64,000 nt of DNA, from assembly GCA_001704765.1 (NCBI GenBank), contig MBFK01000136.1:62001-126000 (forward strand). Direction: 5' to 3'. How positions within the stretch are numbered: the first letter of the stretch is position 1; every line of letters begins with the position of its first letter. Below the pieces are notes generated by a model. It did no database searches. It was given only the letters and a program-made list of their open reading frames with translations, and was not told the origin of the DNA. Shown piece by piece: positions 1 to 8,504 of the stretch. The DNA comes from Sinorhizobium shofinae. Lineage in GTDB: Bacteria; Pseudomonadota; Alphaproteobacteria; Rhizobiales; Rhizobiaceae. The position numbers and the translations under genes are program-made.

Positions 1-396
1 GAAGAAGCGAGCCGCGGCAATCTCCAGGTCTGCAACTTTCGGCCGCTCCTGGCGGACGTCGTCGCAGCGGAAGAAGACAACATGATCGCGCTTGCTGGCG
101 CCGGGGTTGTAATAGACCTGTACCAGGAGCGGCGGCGTCGTCAGTTCCAGATTGCCTTCCTCCCTGAGTTCGCGGACGAGCCCCTCGACCGCCGTCTCGC
201 GCCGGTCGACACCCCCACCGGGAAAGTGCCATCCGGGCAGGTACGAATGCCTGACGAGGAACACCCGGCCCTGGCCATCGAAACAGGCCGCCCGCACCCC
301 GAGCGTCATGCCACGCGAAACGGCGAAGTACATGTGAGCGAGCCGCGCCAGGGGGCGGAGCCAGTTGCGCGCCTCCCGCGGGCGGTCCTGGTCCAT
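1..396 (-). CDS. NUDIX hydrolase (3' end cut by window edge)
   Basis: The gene reads leftward and runs off the window, so only its N-terminal 132 residues are visible. A complete NUDIX box (G-x5-E-x7-REUxEExGU) lies at about residues 60-82, with GGGVDRRETAVEG followed by RELREEGNL. That motif binds the metal used to cleave nucleoside diphosphates linked to another moiety. The preceding VFLVRHSYLPGWHFPGGG stretch is typical of small stand-alone NUDIX proteins. The substrate cannot be predicted from the motif alone. The start ATG at 396 gives a normal NUDIX N-terminus. Confidence 0.85.
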   Translation of the reverse strand, partial: MDQDRPREARNWLRPLARLAHMYFAVSRGMTLGVRAACFDGQGRVFLVRHSYLPGWHFPGGGVDRRETAVEGLVRELREEGNLELTTPPLLVQVYYNPGASKRDHVVFFRCDDVRQERPKVADLEIAAARFF

Positions 397-526
397 TGGC
401 TTCTCCTTCCCGGCAACTCGTAGTGCGGCAGCGACTTTTTGGGCATCTGGCGGGACGTGAACCGCTGCGGCGCAATAACCCATTCAAGTGATTCCCCTAC
501 CGCCGAATATGCGCTAGACCGAGGCG

Positions 527-1435
527 ATGTTCAAACTTGCGCATATTTCCGACGTCCATCTCGGCCCTCTGCCCGACCTGTCGTTTCGCGAACTCGCTTC
601 CAAGCGCATCACCGGTTTCGTCAATTGGCACCGGAACCGGGCGCGCCACCTTTTTCCGGGAACGCTCAAATGCCTGATGGACGACATCGAAAAGCGCGAC
701 CCGGACCATCTGGCGATCACCGGTGACCTTGTCAACCTTGCCTCCTCTCTGGAGATCGAGGCGGTCACCGAATGGCTCGCCGAGGCGGGCGACCCGCAAG
801 ACATCTCCATTGTGCCAGGCAACCACGACGCCTATGTGCCCGGCGCCTACGAGAATACGGCACGCGCCTGGTATCCTTTCATGCGCGGTGACAGCGGCCC
901 TTCCGGGTGGATCAAGGACCATCACTGCTTTCCCTATATGCGGGTGCGCGGTTCCGTCGCCCTCATCGGCTGCTCGACGGCGGTCGCAACGCCCCCCTTT
1001 GCGGCAAGCGGTTATTTCGGTCCGCGGCAGGCGCGCGCCACGGTCAACCTCTTGCGCGCGGCCGGCGAGGCCGGCCTGTTCCGGGTCGTCATGATCCATC
1101 ACCCGCCGATCCGCGGCGCGACATCCATGCACAAGCGCATGATCGGCATCCGCCGCTTCGCCGCGACCATCTCGTCGGGAGGCGCGGAGCTGGTTCTGCA
1201 CGGCCACACTCATCTCAACACGGTCTACTGGCTCAAGGGACACGCGGCGCCGGTGCCGGTCGTCGGCATCGCCTCCGCTTCGCAGGGGCCGGGTGGCAGC
1301 AAACCCGTCGCCGCCTACAACCTCTTCTCGATCGGAGGTGAACCAGGAGCCTGGAAGCTGACCCGCGAGCGCTACGCCCTCGGTGCGGACGCAAAAACCG
1401 TGGCACTTGCCGAGACGACCCAGTTCCACGCTTGA
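527..1435 (+). CDS. Metallophosphoesterase (calcineurin-like)
   Basis: This is a 302-residue cytoplasmic protein with the ordered calcineurin-like metal motifs: DVH (AHISDVHLGP, residues 6-15), GDL (AITGDLVNLA), GNHD (VPGNHDAYVP), a later MIHHPP, and the C-terminal GHTH (LHGHTHLN). Together these residues bind the dinuclear metal centre of phosphoesterases of the CpdA/Icc-like group. The GAGG just before the ATG supports the start. Whether the substrate is a cyclic nucleotide, a phospholipid or another phosphodiester cannot be told from the sequence. It stands alone between divergently and co-directionally placed genes. Confidence 0.88.
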   Translation: MFKLAHISDVHLGPLPDLSFRELASKRITGFVNWHRNRARHLFPGTLKCLMDDIEKRDPDHLAITGDLVNLASSLEIEAVTEWLAEAGDPQDISIVPGNHDAYVPGAYENTARAWYPFMRGDSGPSGWIKDHHCFPYMRVRGSVALIGCSTAVATPPFAASGYFGPRQARATVNLLRAAGEAGLFRVVMIHHPPIRGATSMHKRMIGIRRFAATISSGGAELVLHGHTHLNTVYWLKGHAAPVPVVGIASASQGPGGSKPVAAYNLFSIGGEPGAWKLTRERYALGADAKTVALAETTQFHA

Positions 1436-1608
1436 GGGAGTGCTCGGCGCGTAGGATTCCGAAATGGGACTCGGGAGATTTTTCAATTCCCGTCGAATAA
1501 TCGGCAAGGCCTCGGCGTCTATTTCGCGTTAGGGGGTCAAAAGCCGGTGAAGCGACATTTGCGTCGGCCGGTCAGCGGCCGCCGTGATGTTCACAGGAGA
1601 AAGGCATC

Positions 1609-2154
1609 ATGAATCGGAAGATCATCCTCTTCACCCTTGCGGCCTTCGCAGCCTCGATGGCAGGCCAGGCAGCACGGGCCGTCGGAGAAGATACCAGCGA
1701 GCCGCCGAAGAAGACGAAAACGACCACCCAGTGCAAGGACGGCAAGGTCTGGGACGCCAAGAGGAACAGATGCGTCGATGCGAAGCGGAGTGATCTCGGC
1801 GACGATATACTCTTCGACGCGGCACGTGAGCTCGCCTATGCCGGCCAGTACGAGAATACGATCAACGTTCTCGGCGCCATGAAAGAGCAGCAAAGCGCCC
1901 GCGTCCTGAACTATCTCGGCTACGCCAACCGCAAGGCCGGACGCATGGAGCTCGGCATGCAATATTACAAGCGCGCCATTCAGGCGGATGAGAACTACAT
2001 TCTCGCGCGCTCCTATATGGGCATGGCCCTGGTCGAGCAGGGACGGGTCGAGGAGGCGAGAGTGCAGCTTGTTGAAATCCGCGATCGCGGCGGCGAAGAC
2101 ACCTGGGCATACAGGGCCCTGCTCCAATCTCTCGGCGGTGTTCGTCAGTATTGA
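1609..2154 (+). CDS. Secreted TPR-repeat protein
   Basis: A 181-residue protein that begins with a signal peptide (short basic start, then IILFTLAAFAASMAGQAARA), so export to the periplasm is predicted. After a Lys/Thr-rich linker with two cysteines (QCKDGKVWDAKRNRCVD) come two to three tetratricopeptide-like helical repeats (residues 70-165), for example YLGYANRKAGRMELGMQYYKRAI and MGMALVEQGRVEEARVQL. TPRs mediate protein contacts and no catalytic motif is seen. AGGAGAAAGG upstream of the ATG gives a clear start. It precedes the ECF sigma gene, but several hairpins lie between, so it is probably a separate transcript. Confidence 0.8.
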   Translation: MNRKIILFTLAAFAASMAGQAARAVGEDTSEPPKKTKTTTQCKDGKVWDAKRNRCVDAKRSDLGDDILFDAARELAYAGQYENTINVLGAMKEQQSARVLNYLGYANRKAGRMELGMQYYKRAIQADENYILARSYMGMALVEQGRVEEARVQLVEIRDRGGEDTWAYRALLQSLGGVRQY

Positions 2155-2188
2155 CGGCGAGGATGATCTTCATCTGTCAGGGCTCCGC

Positions 2189-2310
2189 ACTGCCGGTGCG
2201 GCAGTCCCCTGGGAAATCCGCAGCCGGAACGCAAAAAACTCTTTGCGATCCGGCTCTTCCCTTGCAGACTTCGGATCAAGTTTCATATCATGAGCCGTGC
2301 GTTCGCACGG
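2189..2310. other. Three strong hairpins between TPR gene and ECF sigma gene
   Basis: Three inverted repeats sit in the 196-bp gap: ACTGCC/GGCAGT (2189-2205); a long imperfect stem AGCCGGAACGCAAA / TTTGCGATCCGGCT (2222-2255); and CCGTGCG-TT-CGCACGG (2295-2310). None is followed by a T run on either strand. The middle one could still terminate or protect the upstream mRNA. The last lies about 40 bp before the sigma-factor ATG, where an operator or leader structure would be expected. Roles are inferred. Confidence 0.45.
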
Positions 2311-2350
2311 CGAATAGACGGATGATCCGGCACGTCTCACTGGAAGAGAA

Positions 2351-2869
2351 ATGCGCCCAGCGGCAGAGATGAAGGACTTCAGACGGGATTTGGTCAGCCT
2401 GCTGCCCAAATTGCGCCGCTTCGCGATGACGCTGACGCGCAATGCCAACGATGCCGACGATCTCGTCCAGGAGGTTTGCGAGCGGGCGATTAGCCGCAGC
2501 CACCTGTGGAATGGCGAGGGCCGGCTGGAGAGCTGGATCTATACGATGACCCGCAATCTCTGGGTGGATGAAGTCCGCAAGCGCAAGGTCCGCGGCACCG
2601 GCAGCATGGTGGACATATTCGACCAGGGCGAGCTGAATGTCGAAGCCACCGCCGAGAAGGCCGTCTATGCCAATCAGCTGCAGAAGATGATCCTCTCCAT
2701 GCCGGAGGGACTGGCGAGCGTCTTCCTGCTGGTCAACGTCGAGGGCCACAGCTACCGGGAGACGGCAACGATCCTCGGCATCCCGATCGGCACGGTGATG
2801 AGCAGGCTTTCAACGGCGCGCCTGCGGCTTGCGGCTATGTTGTCCGAGGATACGGAAAGGAGGGCCTGA
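2351..2869 (+). CDS. ECF-family RNA polymerase sigma factor
   Basis: A 172-residue group 4 (ECF) sigma factor. Region 2 is visible as LRRFAMTLTRNANDADDLVQ (with the DDLVQ motif) plus the ESWIYTMTRNLWVDEVRKRK promoter-melting segment. Region 4 is the helix-turn-helix YRETATILGIPIGTVMSRLS near residues 140-160. It lacks regions 1 and 3, as expected for the class. GGAAGAG just upstream favours the ATG at 2351, and 2369 is a possible alternative. Three bases separate it from the next gene, a membrane anti-sigma candidate, so the pair should be co-transcribed and the sigma factor held inactive until a signal arrives. The inducing signal is unknown. Confidence 0.9.
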   Translation: MRPAAEMKDFRRDLVSLLPKLRRFAMTLTRNANDADDLVQEVCERAISRSHLWNGEGRLESWIYTMTRNLWVDEVRKRKVRGTGSMVDIFDQGELNVEATAEKAVYANQLQKMILSMPEGLASVFLLVNVEGHSYRETATILGIPIGTVMSRLSTARLRLAAMLSEDTERRA

Positions 2870-2872
2870 CCG

Positions 2873-3700
2873 TTGCAGCAGACGAAGGGGCTGGCGCTCG
2901 AAGTGCGGTTGTCCGCCTATATTGACGGCGAACTCGGCGAGGCGGAGAGGTCCGAGCTCGACGCCCTTCTGGCGCGCGATGACGACGCCAGGGCGCTGCT
3001 CGAGAAATTGAGGGCAGGCAGCGCGTTCGGCAACAGGGCATTCGAAGATTTTCTTCATGACCCGGTGCCCTTGGCATTGGTGCGACAGATCAAGCAGGGA
3101 CCCGGCATCAGCCCGAAACTGGAGCGGGTGACGACGTCGAACCTTCCGAGACGAAGCGTCCGCGTCTTGCCACGCTTGGTGGCCGCATCGGTAGGCCTGG
3201 TGCTTGCGGGAGGCGTCGCGGGGTTCATTCTGGGCAGCACGGCCAATTTCGCCGACCCGGTAACCGAGACCGCCACAAGCCCCTGGATCAACGAGATCGC
3301 CGACTACCATCGCATCTATTCGCGCCAGAAGGAGCATCTCGTCGAGGTTCCGGCCTCTCAAGCAGCTCAGATAGAAAATTGGCTGACCTCGAGCGTCGGC
3401 GTCCCCTTCAAGGTTCCCGATCTCGCGCGCAAGGGCCTCGCTTTCGAAGGCGCAAGGCTGCTGGTCGCCAATAGCAAGCCGGTGGCTCAGCTCGTCTACC
3501 GTGATCAAGAGGGCGAGATTTTCGCCATCTGTTTCCTAAGAGGCGGCGATGGGGCGCAGGCGGATGAGTTCAGTGAGACCATCCGCGGCGATCTGGGATT
3601 CGTCTCCTGGCAGAAGGAAGGCTCCTCCTTCGTCGTCGTCGGGCCGTCGTCGGCTGCTGGGTTGCAGGATCTCGCCCAAACGGTGGCGGCGGTCATCTGA
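2873..3700 (+). CDS. Membrane anti-sigma factor
   Basis: This 275-residue protein starts at a TTG three bases after the sigma-factor stop, an arrangement that implies translational coupling. The N-terminus (LSAYIDGELGEAERSELDAL, residues 10-29) is the short helical sigma-binding segment of anti-sigma factors. The zinc motif HxxxCxxC of the ZAS class is absent. One membrane segment, LVAASVGLVLAGGVAGFILG, lies near residues 100-122. The remaining 150 residues would be periplasmic and could sense the signal. Function is inferred from architecture plus operon position. Confidence 0.8.
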   Translation: MQQTKGLALEVRLSAYIDGELGEAERSELDALLARDDDARALLEKLRAGSAFGNRAFEDFLHDPVPLALVRQIKQGPGISPKLERVTTSNLPRRSVRVLPRLVAASVGLVLAGGVAGFILGSTANFADPVTETATSPWINEIADYHRIYSRQKEHLVEVPASQAAQIENWLTSSVGVPFKVPDLARKGLAFEGARLLVANSKPVAQLVYRDQEGEIFAICFLRGGDGAQADEFSETIRGDLGFVSWQKEGSSFVVVGPSSAAGLQDLAQTVAAVI

Positions 3701-3768
3701 TCCCTTTATGCAAGAAGGCGTCGGGTTGTCGGGCGTCATAGACCTGCCGCGACGCCTCTTGACCGGCG

Positions 3769-3792
3769 GGCGGGGGCAAAATGCCCCACGCC
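3769..3792. terminator. GC-rich hairpin between convergent genes
   Basis: GGGGC-AAAAT-GCCCC with flanking GGCG/CGCC lies between the anti-sigma gene and the oppositely oriented leuA. It could act as a bidirectional stop, but no T tract follows on either side. Confidence 0.35.
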
Positions 3793-3838
3793 TCCTGCAT
3801 CTATGCGTTTGGGCTCACTGCACGCTGAGGCCACCGCC

Positions 3839-5548
3839 TCACTTGCCCGTCATCTCCAGAACACGATTGGCGGCCGAAACGATCGCTTCGAGCGAGGCGG
3901 CAACGATGTTGGTATTGATGCCGGCGCCGAACAGCGTACCGCCCGGATACTCGACCTCGACATAGGCGATCGCGGCGGCATTCGAGCCGTGCTGCAGCGA
4001 GTGCTCGGAATAGTCCGCGACCGAGAGCTCGATGCCGAGATAGATCGAGAGCGCATTGATGAAGCCGTCGATCGGACCGGTGCCCTTGCCTTCGATCCGC
4101 TTCGCCTCGCCCCGGTCGGTAATCTCGGCGGCGACTACGCGCAGGCCCTTGTGGTCGCCCACGGGATAGGTGTGGTGATCGACGAACTTGATGCGTGCGC
4201 CGGGCTGCTCGACATAGCGCTCCATGAAGCGCTGATGGATGCGCTTCGACGGCAATTCCTTGCCTTCCTCGTCGGTGATCCGCTGAATGTCCTCGCGGAA
4301 GTCGATCTGCAGGTTGCGCGGCAAGTTGATGCCGTAGTCCTCCTGCATGATATAGGCGATTCCGCCCTTGCCCGACTGCGAGTTGATGCGGATGATCGCC
4401 TCGTAGCTGCGGCCGACATCGCGCGGGTCGATTGGCAGATACGGCACTTCCCAGAACGGCTTATTGGCCTGCTTCAGCGCCTTCATACCCTTGTTAATGG
4501 CGTCCTGGTGCGAGCCCGAGAAGGCAGTGTAGACCAGTTCGCCGACATAGGGGTGGCGCTCCGGAATGACCATCTGGTTCGAATATTCGTAGACTTCCTT
4601 GATCCGCTCGATGTCCGAGCAATCCAGCTTCGGGTCGACGCCCTGCGTGAACATGTTGAGCGCCAGGGTCACCACGTCCACATTGCCGGTGCGCTCGCCA
4701 TTGCCGAAGAGCGTGCCTTCGACGCGATCGGCGCCGGCCATCAGGCCCAGTTCCGTGGCGGCGATGCCGGTACCGCGGTCATTGTGTGGATGCAGCGAGA
4801 TGATCAGGTTCTCGCGATTGTCGAGATTCCGGCACATCCACTCGATCTGGTCGGCATAGACGTTCGGCGTCGCCATCTCGACGGTCGACGGCAGATTGAT
4901 GATGAGCTTGTTCTCCGGCGTCGGCTTCACGATCTCGGTGACCGCATTGCAGATCTCCAGCGCCACTTCGAGTTCCGTGCCGGTGAAGCTCTCGGGCGAA
5001 TATTCGAAACGATAGCCGCCGCCTGCCTTCGCAGCCATGTCGGTGATCATCTTGGCAGCGTCGGTGGCGATCTGCTTGATGCCGGCGACATCCTTGCTGA
5101 AGACGACGCGGCGCTGCAATTCGCTCGTCGAATTATAGAAATGCACGATCGGCCTGTGCGCGCCCTGAAGCGCCTCGAAGGTGCGGGTGATCAGCTCCGG
5201 CCGGCACTGTACCAGTACCTGCAGCGAGACGTCGGCCGGAACATTGCCTTCCTCGACGCACCAACGGGCAAAGTCGAAATCGGTCTGCGACGCGGATGGG
5301 AAGCCGATCTCGATCTCCTTGAAGCCCATGTCCACGAGCAGATGGAACATGCGGGCCTTCCGGTCGTGCCCCATCGGGTCGACAAGCGCCTGATTGCCGT
5401 CGCGCAGGTCCACCGAGCACCAGATCGGCGCCTTGGTTATCGTCTTGGAAGGCCAGGTGCGATCCGGCAGCGCGACCTGCGGATAGGACTGATATTTCGC
5501 CGCGGCCTCGGGCATGCCGGTCTTGATGGGATGCGATCTCACTATCAT
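3839..5548 (-). CDS. leuA: 2-isopropylmalate synthase
   Basis: A 569-residue enzyme that condenses acetyl-CoA with 2-oxoisovalerate in the first committed step of leucine synthesis. The length and the N-terminus (APIWCSVDLRDGNQALVDPM) match the long type II LeuA. The metal-binding DLRDGNQ is at the N-terminal end of the TIM barrel, with SLHPHNDRGTGIAA for the two metal histidines. A C-terminal regulatory domain carries GINTNIVAASLEAIVSAANR, where leucine feedback acts. Upstream lies a leader ORF with a run of leucine codons, suggesting attenuation. The gene is monocistronic. Confidence 0.95.
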   Translation of the reverse strand: MIVRSHPIKTGMPEAAAKYQSYPQVALPDRTWPSKTITKAPIWCSVDLRDGNQALVDPMGHDRKARMFHLLVDMGFKEIEIGFPSASQTDFDFARWCVEEGNVPADVSLQVLVQCRPELITRTFEALQGAHRPIVHFYNSTSELQRRVVFSKDVAGIKQIATDAAKMITDMAAKAGGGYRFEYSPESFTGTELEVALEICNAVTEIVKPTPENKLIINLPSTVEMATPNVYADQIEWMCRNLDNRENLIISLHPHNDRGTGIAATELGLMAGADRVEGTLFGNGERTGNVDVVTLALNMFTQGVDPKLDCSDIERIKEVYEYSNQMVIPERHPYVGELVYTAFSGSHQDAINKGMKALKQANKPFWEVPYLPIDPRDVGRSYEAIIRINSQSGKGGIAYIMQEDYGINLPRNLQIDFREDIQRITDEEGKELPSKRIHQRFMERYVEQPGARIKFVDHHTYPVGDHKGLRVVAAEITDRGEAKRIEGKGTGPIDGFINALSIYLGIELSVADYSEHSLQHGSNAAAIAYVEVEYPGGTLFGAGINTNIVAASLEAIVSAANRVLEMTGK

Positions 5549-5657
5549 TTGCAGCTTCTCTTCGTCACTGGAGCGTAGCTTGCCGGATGCAATAGCCGAT
5601 CACGGGCAATATTGCGAGGCTGATGCCGACGCCTTTTGTTTCAGCTTTTGGGAGTTC

Positions 5658-5703
5658 GAGGAGCAATTGGCCGGCAGGGCTTTTCGGCCGCCGGGCGCTC
5701 CTC
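5658..5703 (-). promoter_or_regulatory. RNA hairpin downstream of Leu-rich leader ORF
   Basis: On the leuA strand the stop region of the leader ORF enters a stem GAGGAGC ... GCTCCTC (5697-5703 with 5658-5664) with an inner GGCCG/CGGCC stem. It is not followed by a run of U, so a classical intrinsic terminator is not evident. It could work with leader translation by another route. Confidence 0.4.
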
Positions 5704-5827
5704 ACCGGACCCGGCAACCGCGAGTAAGGCCGAGAAGAAGAAGCGAGGCAAAGGCGCGCGAAGGGGCACGATCATGATCGTGTCCGGAGAAGATCGCTGC
5801 GATCTTGTGCGCGTAAGCCTTGGTCAT
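5702..5827 (-). CDS. Candidate leucine leader peptide upstream of leuA
   Basis: A 41-codon ORF that starts with ATG at 5827 and ends with TGA about 155 bases before leuA on the same strand. Near its end it has consecutive Leu codons CTT CTT CTT CTC, then GGC CTT (another Leu). Such a cluster is what a ribosome-stalling leader for leucine needs, and peptide-leader control of leuA is known or predicted in Proteobacteria. The leader RNA has two more palindromes, CACGATCATGATCGTG (5767-5782) and AAGATCGC/GCGATCTT (5790-5806). I do not find a clean U-tailed terminator, so the mechanism is open. Confidence 0.5.
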   Translation of the reverse strand: MTKAYAHKIAAIFSGHDHDRAPSRAFASLLLLGLTRGCRVR

Positions 5828-5924
5828 GCGAGTGCCTATACACGCCCGGCCCGGCCAGAGCAAGGGAGGAGGAGCGAGAAATCTCCTAGCACCCTCTCCG
5901 TCCGCCAATGCGTTTTCAAACGAC

Positions 5925-5952
5925 AACGGCACCGGCCTCAGCCGGTGCCGTT
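5925..5952 (-). terminator. Terminator-like hairpin after clpP
   Basis: A perfect 12-bp inverted repeat AACGGCACCGGC-CTCA-GCCGGTGCCGTT lies 30 bp beyond the clpP stop. On the minus strand it is followed by a short T-rich stretch (CGTTTGAAAACG). It is the likely 3' end of the clpP transcript. Confidence 0.65.
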
Positions 5953-5981
5953 CGATGGGGAGCCGTCGGCGACAAGACCGA

Positions 5982-6575
5982 TCAGATCTCGGCGACGGAG
6001 GTGATGATCCGCGAGACGAGGCCGTAGGACTTCGCCTCGTCGGCGCCGAGCCAGTAATCGCGGTCCGTATCCTTGGCGATCTTTTCGACTGGCTGGCCGG
6101 TGGCTTCCGAGAAGATCCGGTTCAGTCGCTCGTTCATCTTGATGATTTCACGCGCTTGGATCTCGATATCCGAGGCCATGCCGCGCGTGCCGCCGGACGG
6201 TTGGTGCAGCAGGAAGCGGGTATTCGGCAGGCAGATGCGCCGCTCCTTCGGCGGGGCGACAAAGATGAGCGCGCCGGCAGAGGCGACCCAGCCGGTGCCG
6301 ATCGTCCAGACCTTCGGCTTCACGAACTTGATCATGTCGTGAATGCTGTCGCCGGATTCGACGTGTCCGCCCGGCGAATTGACGAAAATGCGAATGTCTT
6401 CGTCGCTGGCCGAAGCGAGGGCCACAAGTTGCGAGCAGACCTTCTGCGCCAGTTCCTGTGTGATCGTTCCGTAGATGAAAATCGAACGCGACTTGAAAAG
6501 GTTCGCCTCGGTTTCCTTGCCCAGCGGCAGTTCGGTCTTCTTTTCTTCCTGGTCGTCGTCGTCGTTCATCCGCAT
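5982..6575 (-). CDS. clpP: ATP-dependent Clp protease proteolytic subunit
   Basis: A 197-residue serine peptidase of the ClpP family, which forms a double-ring chamber fed by ClpX or ClpA. The triad is visible: Ser in [12 protein letters not shown], His in [11 protein letters not shown], Asp in [14 protein letters not shown]. The N-terminal 20 residues are unusually acidic and charged ([13 protein letters not shown]), unlike the short propeptide of housekeeping ClpP. No clpX or tig is beside it, so this is one of the extra ClpP paralogues that rhizobia carry. It is followed by a strong hairpin. Confidence 0.93.
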   Translation of the reverse strand: MRMNDDDDQEEKKTELPLGKETEANLFKSRSIFIYGTITQELAQKVCSQLVALASASDEDIRIFVNSPGGHVESGDSIHDMIKFVKPKVWTIGTGWVASAGALIFVAPPKERRICLPNTRFLLHQPSGGTRGMASDIEIQAREIIKMNERLNRIFSEATGQPVEKIAKDTDRDYWLGADEAKSYGLVSRIITSVAEI

Positions 6576-6897
6576 GCTCCGGACTCCTCATGAAATGTCT
6601 CAAGGTCAGATAATGCGACTCGACGCCGAAGACAATGCAAACCGGCTGGCGAAGAAAGGTTTGGACCGGCAGCGCTGCCGCGATGGTAAATGCCAGCACC
6701 GTCAAATGCCGTATGGACAGCGTGCGAAAGCCCAATAAGATCAGCGCGTCATCAGAGCGGAGTCGTAAGCGCTCCTGCGAGCGTCTGTCTGATCGACGAC
6801 AAACGATCGCGATGCCGCCGGGCGGTTCCACTCCGGTTCGATCGTGATCCAGACGAGACGGGCCGCCTCCCAAGCCCGTCGACAAGTGGGGATCAGA
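6576..6897. other. Divergent intergenic region clpP / hupE-like
   Basis: These 322 bases separate two divergently read genes and should hold both promoters. I see no convincing sigma-70 boxes, and the conserved B12-box core expected of a cobalamin riboswitch before a HupE gene is not recognisable. Confidence 0.4.
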
Positions 6898-7476
6898 ATG
6901 AAGACACGCATGCTCATTGCCGCCGCGGCACTTAGCACTTCCGCCGCGCCCGCCTTCGCGCATCTCAATCCAGCCGAGCACGGCTCGCTGGCGGCGGGCC
7001 TTTCCCATCCGTTTTTCGGCGCGGACCATGTTCTTGCGATGCTCGCCGTCGGCCTCTGGGCCGCACAGATCGGCGGCCGCGCCCTGTGGGCGGTTCCCGG
7101 TGCCTTCGTCGCCATGATGGCAGTCGGCTTCTCGTTTGCGCTTGCCACCGTTCCGCTGCCCTTCGTCGAGCCGGCAATCCTCGCCTCGGTCGTCGCCCTC
7201 GGCGTGATCGTCGCAATGGCCGTGCGCCTCGCTGTGGCGCCTGCCGCTGCGATCGTCGGCACTTTCGCGCTCTTCCACGGCCATGCCCATGGCGGCGAAC
7301 TGGGTGCGGCGGGTGCATGGCCATTCGCCGCCGGTTTCATGATCGCGACCGTTCTCCTGCACATGGCGGGTATCGGCCTCGGCTCCATGATTGTCCGGCT
7401 TTCGGGCGGTGGCACCCTTGCCCGCCTTCTCGGCGGCGTCACCGCACTGGCCGGAGCTGCGCTGATCTTCGGCTGA
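6898..7476 (+). CDS. HupE/UreJ-family metal permease
   Basis: A 192-residue membrane protein with an N-terminal signal-like segment (MLIAAAALSTSAAPAFA) followed by mature HLNPAEHGSLAAGLSHPFFG. The His-rich start and the signature HPFFGADHVLAMLAVGLWAA (first membrane helix) define HupE/UreJ proteins. These bring nickel or cobalt into the cell, in some bacteria for hydrogenase or urease. Five to six more hydrophobic helices follow, including ALFHGHAHGGEL. ATG 6898, preceded by GTGGGG, gives the signal peptide directly. No hydrogenase or urease gene is in the window, so the metal is unassigned. Confidence 0.85.
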   Translation: MKTRMLIAAAALSTSAAPAFAHLNPAEHGSLAAGLSHPFFGADHVLAMLAVGLWAAQIGGRALWAVPGAFVAMMAVGFSFALATVPLPFVEPAILASVVALGVIVAMAVRLAVAPAAAIVGTFALFHGHAHGGELGAAGAWPFAAGFMIATVLLHMAGIGLGSMIVRLSGGGTLARLLGGVTALAGAALIFG

Positions 7477-7598
7477 TCTGCAGCCAATGATCACCCGGCT
7501 CGGCCGAGCCACGACGACGTGCGTGGGGCGAGGTTGGTCTCGAACTGACGGCGCTTGCGGCGGCCCTTTGACCCGATTGCCTGCGGAAGGACATAGGC

Positions 7599-8432
7599 GT
7601 GACCTTGGAAAGGGCGACTTTAACGGTGTTCCAGGGGCGCGCCGGCGATCGTAATGATCTCGCCATCGCCGGCGCCGCCGCCATCGGCGCGCTTCTCAGC
7701 CAGCGCCTCGGTCTGAAGCCCACGACCATCGGCACGCCCGAGCCTGCCCTTGGTACCGATTGGGCGGTCGAACTTGGTGCGGCGACGCAAGCGTTGCAGG
7801 CGATGGCTGCTCACTACGCGACCATCTTTGAACAGGGCCTGGCACCGCTTACGGTTCTGAACCGCTGTGCGGTCGCGCTCGCGACTTTGCCGGCTGTTGC
7901 GCGATCCCGGCCCGATTCCAAAGTGGTGTGGTTCGACGCCCATGCGGACCTCAACACGCCAAGGACGACCACAACCGGCTATCTCGGTGGCTTGGCGCTA
8001 GCCGGCGCGGTGGGACTTTGGGATTCGGGGCTCGGCAACGCGCTTCAGCTTGAAAACGTCATCCTGGCAGGTGTGCGAGACATCGATCCGCCCGAGCAGG
8101 CGCTGATCCGCGACGCGGGCATCCATCTGATCCCGCCGCACAACAGTTTCGTGGATGAACTGAAAGCCGCGATCGCCGGAAGTCCGGTCTACATCCATCT
8201 CGACTGCGACGTTCTGAACCCTGGCCTTGTGCCAACCGAATATCAGCATGAGGGCGGGTTGACGCTTTCCGACTTGCACGCTGCTTGCGAAGCAATGGCC
8301 GAAAATGGGGTTGTTGGTCTGGAGGTCGCGGAGTTTCAGAACGCGTGGAAACCGGATGGCGACCCTGCGTCACCAGGCCCGCTCCTCGACGCGCTGCAAC
8401 CAGCTATTGACGCTCTAACGCGAAAGTCCTGA
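7599..8432 (+). CDS. Arginase/agmatinase-fold protein with altered metal site
   Basis: A 277-residue protein of the ureohydrolase superfamily starting at GTG after GGAAGGA. Two of three metal motifs are present: DAHADLNTP (about residues 109-117) and DCDVLNP (about 205). The first motif, normally GGDHS, is replaced in the aligned position by LNRCAVALATLP, so the His that binds one Mn ion appears to be Cys and the neighbouring Asp is Arg. The TTTTGYLGG segment after the second motif is well conserved. It may hydrolyse a guanidino or formimino compound with a changed metal centre, or it may be a non-ureohydrolase member. No arg or hut gene is adjacent. Confidence 0.75.
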   Translation: MTLERATLTVFQGRAGDRNDLAIAGAAAIGALLSQRLGLKPTTIGTPEPALGTDWAVELGAATQALQAMAAHYATIFEQGLAPLTVLNRCAVALATLPAVARSRPDSKVVWFDAHADLNTPRTTTTGYLGGLALAGAVGLWDSGLGNALQLENVILAGVRDIDPPEQALIRDAGIHLIPPHNSFVDELKAAIAGSPVYIHLDCDVLNPGLVPTEYQHEGGLTLSDLHAACEAMAENGVVGLEVAEFQNAWKPDGDPASPGPLLDALQPAIDALTRKS

Positions 8433-8504
8433 CATCCCGCGTGATCAGGGGCCAGCAGAGGACGTTGCCAATGTCACGTCCCCTGCCCGTCGCTGGTCCA
8501 CCAT

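Noticed and set aside
3803..5578. A 591-codon open frame antisense to leuA
   Set aside because: leuA on the other strand is a clear full-length enzyme. GC-rich codon use in this genome keeps opposite frames open; the product is Arg/Asp/Val-rich and shows no family motif.
6748..6897. Cobalamin riboswitch before the HupE-type gene
   Set aside because: Such riboswitches are frequent before metal permeases, but the conserved B12-box and core helices could not be found.
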